64,000 bases of DNA from Amorphoplanes digitatis (GTDB lineage Bacteria; Actinomycetota; Actinomycetes; Mycobacteriales; Micromonosporaceae), in assembly GCF_014205335.1 (NCBI RefSeq), contig NZ_JACHNH010000001.1, forward strand, positions 7,124,501 through 7,188,500. Direction: 5' to 3'. This document shows, piece after piece, positions 7,471-15,051 of this stretch. How positions within the stretch are numbered: the first letter of the stretch is position 1; the number at the start of each line of letters is the position of its first letter. Both the position numbers and the translations under genes were made by a program. The notes below the pieces were generated by a model, which did not search any database, was not told the origin of the DNA, and worked only from the letters and a program-made list of their open reading frames with translations.

Positions 7471-10119
7471 ATGGTGGTGGGCCGCTGGGGCCGGGTGCGC
7501 CGGTACGGGTTGTGGTCGGGCGTGCCCGCGCTCGTGGCCGCCGTTGCGGGGTGGGCGGCGCTGGCGGATGACAAGCACGGGTGGACGGTGGTCGCGGCGG
7601 CGTTGGCGGGGGCGGCGGGTGCGTTCGGGCCGACCGTGGCGGATCGGGTGGCGGCGGCGCGGGAGCGGCGGCAGCTGCGTGCCGGCGCGGTGGCCGTGGT
7701 GCGGGTGGCGGATCTACCGGTGTCGGTGACCCGGTTGTTGCGCCCGGACCAGCAGGTGGTGCCGTTCTTCGGCCGGGGCTGGGTGCTGCGGCAGTTGGAG
7801 ATGTGGGCCGGTGACCCGGATGCGGTGGCGGTGCGGCTGCTGACGGGCGCGGGTGGGGTGGGTAAGACCCGGCTGGCGCGGGAGTTGGCGTCGCGGTTGG
7901 CGGGGTGGCGGTGTGAGTGGATCAGTCCGCACGCGGAGGCGGAGACGACCGCGTTGGTCGCGTCGGGCGGGTTCGGGCCGCGGTCGTTGCTGGTGCTGGA
8001 TTACGCGGAGGCGCGGGACCGGGCGGCGGTAGCCGAGCTGTTGTGGGCGGTGCACCTGGCGGATCGGGTACGGGTGGTGTTGCTGGCGCGTTCGGCGGGG
8101 TTGTGGTGGGAGAGCCTGCCCGCGGCGTTCGACCGGCAGGCGCATCTCGTGGAGGCGATGACCACCGCGCCCGGTGTGGTGGTCGAGGTCACGGCCCGGG
8201 TGGACGATGCACACGACCCGAAAATGATCGTGGCGGATGCGGCGGCGGCGTTCGCGGAGAGGTTGGGCCGGCCGGTGCCGGTACTGGCGGGGATGCGGGC
8301 GTGGCCGGTGGATACGCCGGTGTTGCGGTTGCACGCGGACGCGTTGGTAGCGGTGCTGGACGGTGCGCACCGCCAGGGTGATTACGACGTGCTGGGTGAG
8401 GTGCTGGGGCACGAGAGCCGGTATTGGCGGTTCACGGCGCGGCGGGCCGGGTTGTTCGGCGCCGGTGATGATCCGACTGCCGACCGCGCGGTGCGGCAGG
8501 TGGTGGGTATCGCCGCGCTGATGGGTGCGGACAGTCCGGCCGAGGTTGAGCAGGTGGTCCGGCGGGCGCCGCTGCTGGCGGAGGCGGACGCGGCGCGTAT
8601 CGCCGGGTACGTGTCGTGGTTGTCCGGGCTGTACCCGGCGGGGCAGGGATCCGCGTTGGGCGTGGTACAGCCGGATCTGTTGGCGGAGTCTGTCGCCACG
8701 CGGGTGCTGACCGAGTGCGGCGTGCAGGAACGGGCGCGGGTGTTGTCCGGGTCGAGTGCCGCTCAGGCGGTGCGGGTCTTGACGGTGTTGGGCCGGGCGC
8801 GGGTGCACCAGGCCGGCGTGGATACATTGATCGATGCGGCGCTCGGGGTGGATGTGCCGGGCATGGTGGAAGCAGTCATCGAGGTGGGCGTGCAGTTCCC
8901 GGGGATATTCACGTCCCGGGTGGTGGCTCTGCTGGCGGACGCGACCATCGAGCACGGCTGGGCGCGACAGACGGCGGCGCGGGTGCCGTACCCCTCATTG
9001 GAACTCGGCCAGCTCGCGCTCGGATTGACCACGCACATCGTCACCGGGTTCCCCGCCGACACCTCGCTCGCCGATCGAGCGCACTGGGCCACCTGGCACG
9101 CGCTGCGGTTGGCGGAGTCGGGGCGGCGGGCCGAGGCACTGACCGCCAGCCAGGAAGCGGTCGACCTCTACCGGGAGTCGGCCGGGCTCAACCGCGACGC
9201 CTACCTACCCGACCTAGCCTTGTCGATGAACAACCACTCGATCAGGTTGGCGGAGTCGGGGCGGCGGGCCGAGGCGCTGACCGCCAGCCAGGAAGCGGTC
9301 GACCTCTACCGGGAGTCGGCCGGGCTCAACCGCGACGCCTACCTACCCGATCTCGCCATGTCGGTGAACAACCACGCGAACCGGTTGGCGGACGCAGGGC
9401 GGCGGGCCGAGGCCCTGATCACCATCCAGGAAGCGGTCGACCTGCGCCGGGAGTTGGCCAGGCTCGACCGCGACGCCTACCTACCCAACCTCGCCACGTC
9501 GGTGAACAACCACGCGATCAGGTTGGCGGAGTCGGGCCGGCGGGCCGAGGCGCTGATCGCCAGCCAGGAGGCGGTCGACCTCTACCGGGAGCTGGCCGGG
9601 CTCAATCGCGACGCCTACCTACCCAACCTCGCCACGTCGGTGAACAACCTGGCAGTCGACCTGGCGGAGGCGGGGAGGCGGGCCGATGCGCTGGTCGCCA
9701 GCCAGGAAGCGGTCGACCTGCGCCGGGAGCTGGCCGGGCTCAACCGCGACGCCTACCTACCCGACCTCGCCATGTCGGTGAACAACCACGCGAACCGGTT
9801 GGCGGACTCAGGCCGGCGGGCCGAGGCACTGATCGCCAGCCAGGAAGCGGTCGACCTGCGCCGGGAGTTGGCCAGGCTCGACCGCGACGCCTACCTACCC
9901 GACCTCGCCACGTCGTTGTGGAATGTGGGGTTCGTCGCCCTCAAAGTTGGTTGCGTCACCGACGACGTCGTTGCCCTGACCGCAGAAGGGGTTCGCTACT
10001 TCGAGACTCTGGCAGCCTCTGAACCAGCGGCCTTTGCGTCACGACACGAGGCGGCGGCAAAGACCCTCGCCGAGCTGCACCAAAGCCAGAATCCCGCTAC
10101 TGACGGAACAGCGCGGTGA
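7471..10119 (+). CDS. Membrane-anchored STAND-type NTPase with C-terminal TPR repeats
   Basis: The product is about 882 aa. Two hydrophobic segments near the N-terminus (about residues 12-30 and 38-58) suggest a membrane anchor. A P-loop NTPase follows: Walker A GAGGVGKTR near residue 125, Walker B LLVLDYAEARD, and a sensor-like VVLLARS strand. After a helical middle come six tandem 46-aa TPR-like units (about 548-823) with the core AGRRAEALxASQEAVDL. ATG 7471 is used; GTG 7447 and TTG 7444 are in frame upstream and no start has a clear ribosome binding site. It stands alone after the fab terminator. STAND NTPases are oligomerising signal switches often used in defence or regulation; no effector domain is visible, so function is open. 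Confidence 0.85.
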   Translation: MVVGRWGRVRRYGLWSGVPALVAAVAGWAALADDKHGWTVVAAALAGAAGAFGPTVADRVAAARERRQLRAGAVAVVRVADLPVSVTRLLRPDQQVVPFFGRGWVLRQLEMWAGDPDAVAVRLLTGAGGVGKTRLARELASRLAGWRCEWISPHAEAETTALVASGGFGPRSLLVLDYAEARDRAAVAELLWAVHLADRVRVVLLARSAGLWWESLPAAFDRQAHLVEAMTTAPGVVVEVTARVDDAHDPKMIVADAAAAFAERLGRPVPVLAGMRAWPVDTPVLRLHADALVAVLDGAHRQGDYDVLGEVLGHESRYWRFTARRAGLFGAGDDPTADRAVRQVVGIAALMGADSPAEVEQVVRRAPLLAEADAARIAGYVSWLSGLYPAGQGSALGVVQPDLLAESVATRVLTECGVQERARVLSGSSAAQAVRVLTVLGRARVHQAGVDTLIDAALGVDVPGMVEAVIEVGVQFPGIFTSRVVALLADATIEHGWARQTAARVPYPSLELGQLALGLTTHIVTGFPADTSLADRAHWATWHALRLAESGRRAEALTASQEAVDLYRESAGLNRDAYLPDLALSMNNHSIRLAESGRRAEALTASQEAVDLYRESAGLNRDAYLPDLAMSVNNHANRLADAGRRAEALITIQEAVDLRRELARLDRDAYLPNLATSVNNHAIRLAESGRRAEALIASQEAVDLYRELAGLNRDAYLPNLATSVNNLAVDLAEAGRRADALVASQEAVDLRRELAGLNRDAYLPDLAMSVNNHANRLADSGRRAEALIASQEAVDLRRELARLDRDAYLPDLATSLWNVGFVALKVGCVTDDVVALTAEGVRYFETLAASEPAAFASRHEAAAKTLAELHQSQNPATDGTAR
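9111..9938 (+). repeat. Six tandem 138-bp TPR-coding repeats
   Basis: The landmark GGCGGA recurs at 9111, 9249, 9387, 9525, 9663 and 9801, exactly 138 bp apart each time. Each unit codes 46 residues (for example LAESGRRAEALTASQEAVDL, then a Y/R-rich turn, NRDAYLP and a NNHANR-type end). Units are near-identical at DNA level, which suggests recent duplication or gene conversion. Confidence 0.95.
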
Positions 10120-10161
10120 CTACGCCGCTCGTCCCGTCGGCCGCCGGGCGCTGTCGCCGGA

Positions 10162-11901
10162 TCATTTGACGCAGGCGCTGCGCGGCAGCGTGCCCACCTG
10201 CACCGGCGACTTCCCGGGCGGCGTGGCCTTGCCGGCCAGCACGTTCGCCAGCGCGGTCAGGGACAGCGGGCTCGACGAGTACGTGGCGAGCAGGGTCGGC
10301 GACCGCGAGCCCGCCAGCAGGTACGGGGTGTCCATCATGACCGTGACCGCCGCGTCCATGCTCAGGTCGGTCTGCCGGTCGCCGTACCCGACGAGGTGCA
10401 CGACCGTGCCGCCTGCGGCCTGTACCCGGACGCCCGCCGCCTGCAACGCCTTGACGAGCCCGACCCGCGCCGCCTCCCGGCCGCCGGAGGCGCTCACCGT
10501 GACCGGGCCGCTGACCAGCGGGCCGGTGCAGGGGCCCCGGAAGATGGTGACCGCCGCCGCGGCGGCGTCGTAGACGACCGTCTGGTGCGCGTCCGAACCC
10601 ACGGTGGAGAGCTCCGGACGCGGCATGGCGGCGCCCCGGAACTTCAGCGTCAGGATCCGGGTGGCCGCCTCGACGAGCCGCTCGCGCTTGAGGGTGCCGT
10701 TCCCGAGCGCGGCCAGGATGCCGTCCCGGGCGCCGGCCAGGTTCGGCGGCATGAGCAGCAGGTCGTTGCCCGCGTTCAGGGCGCGCACGGCCGCCTCGCC
10801 GGGCGGCCACTTCATCGCCGGTGGCATGTTCATCGCGTCGGTGATCGCGACGCCGGTGAACTTCAGCTCGGTGCGGAGCAGGTCCGTCATGATCTTGTGG
10901 GAGAAGGTCGCGGCCACGCCCTTGTCGAGGGCCTGGACGTCGATGTGCCCGGACATCACCACGCCGGCGCCCGCGTTGATGCCCGCGGCGAACGGCGGCA
11001 GGTCCTCGGCGGCGAGCTGCTCCTTCGTCTGCGCGACCACCGGCAGCCCGTCGTGGCTGTCACCGGTGGTGTGCCCGTGCCCCGGAAAATGCTTGAGGGC
11101 CGCCGATATCCCGGCGCCCTGTATGCCGCGGACGGCCGCCTGCACCTGTGCGGAGTTCGCCTTCGGGTCGGCGCCGAACGAGCGGGAGCCGATCACCGAG
11201 CTGCCCTTGGGCCCGAGCGTGTCGGCGACCGGCGCGAGGTCGAGGTTGACACCCATCGCCGCCAGTTCCTCGCCCGCGGCGCGCCAGGCGCCCTCGGTCA
11301 GCTCCGGCCGGCCGGCCGCGCCGAACGCCATCGCGGACGGCAGCAGCGTCACGCCCTGCCGGATCCGGGTGACCACGCCGTACTCCTGGTCGGTGCCGAC
11401 CAGGAGCGGCGCGCCGCCGGGCAGCTGGGCCGCGGCCCGTTGCAGGCCGTCGGTCAGGCCGCGGACCTGCTTCGGGTTCTCCACGTTCGTCGCCGGGTTG
11501 GTGGCGCCGGTCGGGTCGTCGGGCGTGAAGCCGACCAGGATCAGGCCGCCGAGCCGGAACTTCGTGATCATCTCGGCCGGGGTGTTCACGCCGGCGATGT
11601 TCTGGTTGCCCGCGGCGGCGGTCTTGTCGACCCGGTCGGCCGTGTCGCCGTACGCATAGGGCATCAGGACCTGGCCGGCCAGGTCCTGATCGGTGAAGGC
11701 GGCGACCGCGGCCCGCGCCAGCGTGGCGGGGTCGCCGGTCGGGCGCGGCGGGACGCTCGCCGACGGCGGGACGGCCGGCGCGGACGCCGGGCCGGGCGCC
11801 GGCGGCGGTGCCGGCGCCGACGGCGTGTCGCTGCCGCAACCCACAAGCATCGCCAGGGGTACGGCCACAGCCACGCGGAGCGCCCTATTCACGGCCGCCA
11901 T
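10162..11901 (-). CDS. Glycoside hydrolase family 3 lipoprotein (NagZ-like beta-N-acetylhexosaminidase)
   Basis: This enzyme probably removes terminal beta-GlcNAc from muropeptides or chitooligomers at the cell surface. The start ATG at 11901 has GGGAG 9 nt upstream. The N-terminus MAAVNRALRVAVAVPLAMLVG is followed by a lipobox Cys and a Pro/Ala-rich linker. The GH3 domain shows KHFPGHGHTTGDSH, the NagZ-type His/Asp general acid loop, and the nucleophile Asp in VAITDAMNM. The C-terminal about 130 residues resemble the second GH3 domain. A TTG further upstream (11928) is a poorer start. Convergent with the STAND gene. Confidence 0.9.
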   Translation of the reverse strand: MAAVNRALRVAVAVPLAMLVGCGSDTPSAPAPPPAPGPASAPAVPPSASVPPRPTGDPATLARAAVAAFTDQDLAGQVLMPYAYGDTADRVDKTAAAGNQNIAGVNTPAEMITKFRLGGLILVGFTPDDPTGATNPATNVENPKQVRGLTDGLQRAAAQLPGGAPLLVGTDQEYGVVTRIRQGVTLLPSAMAFGAAGRPELTEGAWRAAGEELAAMGVNLDLAPVADTLGPKGSSVIGSRSFGADPKANSAQVQAAVRGIQGAGISAALKHFPGHGHTTGDSHDGLPVVAQTKEQLAAEDLPPFAAGINAGAGVVMSGHIDVQALDKGVAATFSHKIMTDLLRTELKFTGVAITDAMNMPPAMKWPPGEAAVRALNAGNDLLLMPPNLAGARDGILAALGNGTLKRERLVEAATRILTLKFRGAAMPRPELSTVGSDAHQTVVYDAAAAAVTIFRGPCTGPLVSGPVTVSASGGREAARVGLVKALQAAGVRVQAAGGTVVHLVGYGDRQTDLSMDAAVTVMMDTPYLLAGSRSPTLLATYSSSPLSLTALANVLAGKATPPGKSPVQVGTLPRSACVK

Positions 11902-11966
11902 TGGATCAGCTCCCGGCAACTTCGACAAACGGCGTCGTCCGGGGCCGCGGATGCCTGCCCCGGCGC

Positions 11967-12458
11967 CTACCCCACGCGGGTCAGCAACGTTACCGGCGCG
12001 CCGTCTCCGGCGTAGCGGTACGGCTCGAGTTCAGCATCCCAGGCGGTGCCGAGCGCCTTCTCCAGGGCGTGCGAGAGCGCCTCGGGAGCCCTGGCGGTGG
12101 CCATGATGGCCCGCAGCCGGTCCTCGCCGATCTGGATGTCGCCGGACGCCCCGATGGTGCCGCGGAACAAGCCGCGGCCGGGTACGTGCATGAACCGCTC
12201 CCCGTCGACACCGGGGCTCGGTTCCTCGGTGACCTCGAAACGGACCATGGGCCACTGCCGGAGGGCAGCAGCCAGTTCCGCGCCGGTCCCAGGCCTTCCG
12301 GTCCAACTGCACTCGGACCGCCGCATGCCGGGGTCGGCCGGCTGCGCAGTCCAGTGCAGGTTGACCGCGGCCGTCAGGACGCGCGCGATCGCCCACTCGA
12401 CGTGCTGGCACACGGCGAGTGGAGTCGAGTGGACGTATACGACGCCACACGTTGGCAC
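11967..12458 (-). CDS. DUF3145 family protein
   Basis: The 163-aa protein starts with GTG 12458 behind GGGAGGT. Its opening MPTCGVVYVHSTPLAVCQHV and the segments NLHWTAQPADPG and WPMVRFEVTEEPSPG match the actinobacteria-restricted DUF3145 family as I remember it. No catalytic motif, membrane segment or signal peptide is visible, so it is probably cytosolic. It lies upstream of the GH3 lipoprotein on the same strand, 65 bp apart. Function is unknown. Confidence 0.8.
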   Translation of the reverse strand: MPTCGVVYVHSTPLAVCQHVEWAIARVLTAAVNLHWTAQPADPGMRRSECSWTGRPGTGAELAAALRQWPMVRFEVTEEPSPGVDGERFMHVPGRGLFRGTIGASGDIQIGEDRLRAIMATARAPEALSHALEKALGTAWDAELEPYRYAGDGAPVTLLTRVG

Positions 12459-12711
12459 GGTGACCTCCCGGAGACCGAGGTGCGTCTTCCCCTACGACCT
12501 CGACCGCGGTTGATCGTGCTCCATGATGCCGGGTGGTGCGGATGGTGCGCCAGAGAAACCGCAATATCGACATGTGCAGTGCCGTACCGGCACACCTGAC
12601 CTAACGGCCGAACCGGCTCCGGCGGTGCGGCCGTGCCGGGGTCGTGTAGGCTTGCTGCGGCATTTTCTGCCGACAAACTTTGCCGAGAATCATTTAGCTA
12701 GGAGTACCGCC

Positions 12712-13041
12712 GTGGCGAGCAACACCTCTAAGACCGCCCGCGCATCAGTCCGCGCCGGCCAGGCCGGTAAGGGCGACGCGCTGAGCGTGCTCGGCGAGTT
12801 CAAGTACCTCATCCCGCTCGCCGAGGGCCGCTTCGCCTACGTGCGCAACCTCACCAACGGCAAGACCCACCACCTGCGCACCGACTCGGACGCCTTCGTC
12901 GAGGAGATCCGCACCCTCGCGACCGCCGGGCACGGCGCCAAGATCCGCGCCGAGCTCGCCTCGCTCAACGAGTCGTTCCCCGCTCACGGCTGGGGCACGA
13001 CCGAGAAGCGCCTCGAGGACGCCGGCGTCTTCGGCGGCTGA
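12712..13041 (+). CDS. Conserved-looking small protein of unknown function (109 aa)
   Basis: GTG 12712 is preceded by TAGGAG at about 9 nt. The product begins MASNTSKTARASVRAGQAGK, a basic Ser/Ala/Lys tail, then has a compact mixed alpha/beta part (VLGEFKYLIPLAEGRFAYVR, HHLRTDSDAFVEEI) and an end rich in charged residues. I do not recognise a family. It is a single gene with its own strong terminator and a leader hairpin (CGGCATTTTCTGCCG, about 12658-12672), which suggests an independent, well-expressed transcript. The basic N-terminus could bind nucleic acid, but that is a guess. Confidence 0.75.
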   Translation: MASNTSKTARASVRAGQAGKGDALSVLGEFKYLIPLAEGRFAYVRNLTNGKTHHLRTDSDAFVEEIRTLATAGHGAKIRAELASLNESFPAHGWGTTEKRLEDAGVFGG

Positions 13042-13058
13042 GCCAGACGACACAGGGA

Positions 13059-13094
13059 CGCTCCCCGGGCAGACCGCCCGGGGAGCGCCTTTTT
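13059..13094 (+). terminator. Rho-independent terminator
   Basis: CGCTCCCCGGGC (13059-13070) pairs perfectly with GCCCGGGGAGCG (13076-13087) across the loop AGACC, followed by CCTTTTTG. A 12-bp GC stem plus a T-run is a classical intrinsic terminator. It lies 17 bp after the stop of the small gene at 12712-13041. Confidence 0.92.
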
Positions 13095-13122
13095 GCAATT
13101 GCCGAAGATCAAGACAAGTTGA

Positions 13123-13785
13123 TCAGGGCAGCAGGTCGACCCAGCCGGTGTCGAGGTCGTAGACCGCGCCGGCCACCGCGACCCGGCCCTCGGCGATCGC
13201 GTCCGCCACGCCGGTGACGTCGCGCATGCGCCGGACCGTGCGGGTCACGTGCGCGCGCATCGCCTTGGCGGCGACGTCCGGGTCGTCCAGGCCGACCGCG
13301 TGCACCGCCGGTGCGATCTCGTCGACCAGGTAGCCGACGTCGCCCTCCGGCCGCTCCCCCGCGCGCAGCGCCGCGATCGTCGCGTCCACCGCGCCGCAGC
13401 GGACGTGGCCCAGCACCATCACCAGCGGCACCTTGAGCGCGGAGACGGCGAAACCGACCGAGCCGAGCACCGCGCGATCCACCACGTGCGCGCCGGAGCG
13501 GACCACGCAGATCGACCCGAACGTCTGGTCGAAGATCGCCTCGAGCGGCACCCGCGAGTCGATGCAGCCGATCACGACCGCGTGCGGCAGCTGCCCGCCC
13601 GATGACGCGGCGGCGGCGGCGACGTCGTGGCCGTGCTCGGGACGGCCGCTGACGAAGCGGCGGTTGCCGGCGACGAGCGCCGCCAGCGCGTCCGCCGGCC
13701 GGACGATGCGAGCCGGTGCGGTGCTGACCGGGGCGGTCGAAACCGCCACCCGGGTCGCCTTGTCACCAGGTGAGATACCCGTCAT
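13123..13785 (-). CDS. Beta-class carbonic anhydrase
   Basis: The enzyme interconverts CO2 and bicarbonate, the co-substrate of carboxylases such as the acyl-CoA carboxylase in this window. The 220-aa protein has the beta-CA zinc motifs C-x-D-S-R (Cys74, Asp76, Arg78 in VIGCIDSRVP) and H-x-x-C (His127, Cys130 in LGHVRCGAVD). About 25 extra N-terminal residues rich in Thr/Ala/Val precede the fold, which begins at ADALAALVAGNRRF. No signal peptide is evident. The gene faces the preceding terminator and is read away from the hydrolase gene at 13971. Confidence 0.93.
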   Translation of the reverse strand: MTGISPGDKATRVAVSTAPVSTAPARIVRPADALAALVAGNRRFVSGRPEHGHDVAAAAASSGGQLPHAVVIGCIDSRVPLEAIFDQTFGSICVVRSGAHVVDRAVLGSVGFAVSALKVPLVMVLGHVRCGAVDATIAALRAGERPEGDVGYLVDEIAPAVHAVGLDDPDVAAKAMRAHVTRTVRRMRDVTGVADAIAEGRVAVAGAVYDLDTGWVDLLP

Positions 13786-13970
13786 GCGTCAGATTCTCTA
13801 CGAGTGACGGGCTACCGACAGCGTATGCGAGCTACATCACCCGAGCCGTACGATTATCCCGAACGACCGTTCAGCGCAAGATCCGGATGGCCAGTGGCAA
13901 TTCCGGAAATCACGAGTGATGCTTATTACCCGTGGGTACGACGGGGGCCGTGCGAAACACGGAGGTGCCC

Positions 13971-14912
13971 ATGCCCGAGCGCTCGAAGCTCATGCTTCCA
14001 GACCGCGTCCGGTTGAACGTCGAGACGAGCGGGCCGGCGGACGCGCCGGTGACCGTCGTGCTGCTGCACGGCTGGTGCCTCGACCGGCGTACCTGGCATT
14101 ACCAGCTCAGCGCCCTTGAGGCCACCGATGCCCGGGTGATCGTGTACGACGCCCGCGGGCACGGACGGTCCTCGGCGACCCGGCGGCACGCCGCGACCCT
14201 CGGGCAGCTCGGCGACGACCTGGCCGAGGTGCTGCGGGTGTACGCGCCGCACGGCCCGATCGTGCTGGTCGGCCACTCGCTGGGCGGCATGACGATCATG
14301 GAGTACGCCGACTCCCACCCGGACGAGTTCGCGGCCCGGGTGGCCGGCCTGGTCTTCGTGTCGACGACGGCCGAGGGCGCGACGCACACCAGCTACGGGT
14401 TGCCCACCGCGCTCACCTCGATCCTGCGGGCCGCCGAGACGACCGGCGCCGGGCTGCTCGCCCGGCTCGGCGTGTGGCGCCCGCACCGCGCGATGCTGCC
14501 GGCCCTGCGCCCCGCCGTGCGCTGGCTGCTCTTCGGCGACGGCTACCGGTCCGCCGACCTGGACATCACGATGTCGGCGTTCGGGTGGGCGTCGCTGCGG
14601 TCGATCGGCGGGTTCCGCGCCTCGGTCGGCGCACAGCAGCGGCTGGAGACGCTCGCCGCGCTCGGCGACGTGCCCGCCGCCGCCCTGGTCGGTGACCGGG
14701 ACCGGCTGACCCCGCCGCCGTGCGCGGAGTCGATCGCCGACGCCCTGCCGGGCACCGAACTGACCGTCTTCGCGGGCGCCGGCCACATGCTGATGATGGA
14801 GCGCCCCTTCGAGGTCTCCGCGGCGGTGCTGGCCGTGGCGGCACGCGCCGCCAAGAGGCTACCGGCGAAACGCCGCCGGGAACCCCGTATCGGCTACGAC
14901 CAGGCGGCCTGA
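13971..14912 (+). CDS. Alpha/beta-hydrolase
   Basis: The 313-aa protein has the alpha/beta-hydrolase layout: oxyanion HG motif in VVLLHGWCLD, nucleophile elbow GHSLGG (Ser103), acid residue in LVGDRDRLTPP and catalytic His in GAGHMLMMERP. ATG 13971 follows GGAGGTG at 4 nt and fits the family start better than ATG 13932. Substrate is not predictable; such proteins include lipases, esterases and peroxidase-like hydrolases. It is a single gene divergent from carbonic anhydrase. The Lys/Arg-rich C-terminal tail (about 293-306) is an extension. Confidence 0.88.
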   Translation: MPERSKLMLPDRVRLNVETSGPADAPVTVVLLHGWCLDRRTWHYQLSALEATDARVIVYDARGHGRSSATRRHAATLGQLGDDLAEVLRVYAPHGPIVLVGHSLGGMTIMEYADSHPDEFAARVAGLVFVSTTAEGATHTSYGLPTALTSILRAAETTGAGLLARLGVWRPHRAMLPALRPAVRWLLFGDGYRSADLDITMSAFGWASLRSIGGFRASVGAQQRLETLAALGDVPAAALVGDRDRLTPPPCAESIADALPGTELTVFAGAGHMLMMERPFEVSAAVLAVAARAAKRLPAKRRREPRIGYDQAA

Positions 14913-15051
14913 GCCCCGATTTACCAGGTCAAGCGTTTGCGGGCGTGCCGACGTCGACGGGGGTACCGCGGCAGGAGTAAGTTCGATTGCCCCCTGGCGC
15001 CGGTGCCGGGCGGCGTCAGCACGCGGAACACCAGCGGGGAGCACAACCGAC

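Noticed and set aside
14935..14963. SigB-like promoter before helD (GTTT...GGGTAC)
   Set aside because: The spacer from GTTT is 22 bp; a shorter GCGT-N14 pairing fits only the loosest consensus.
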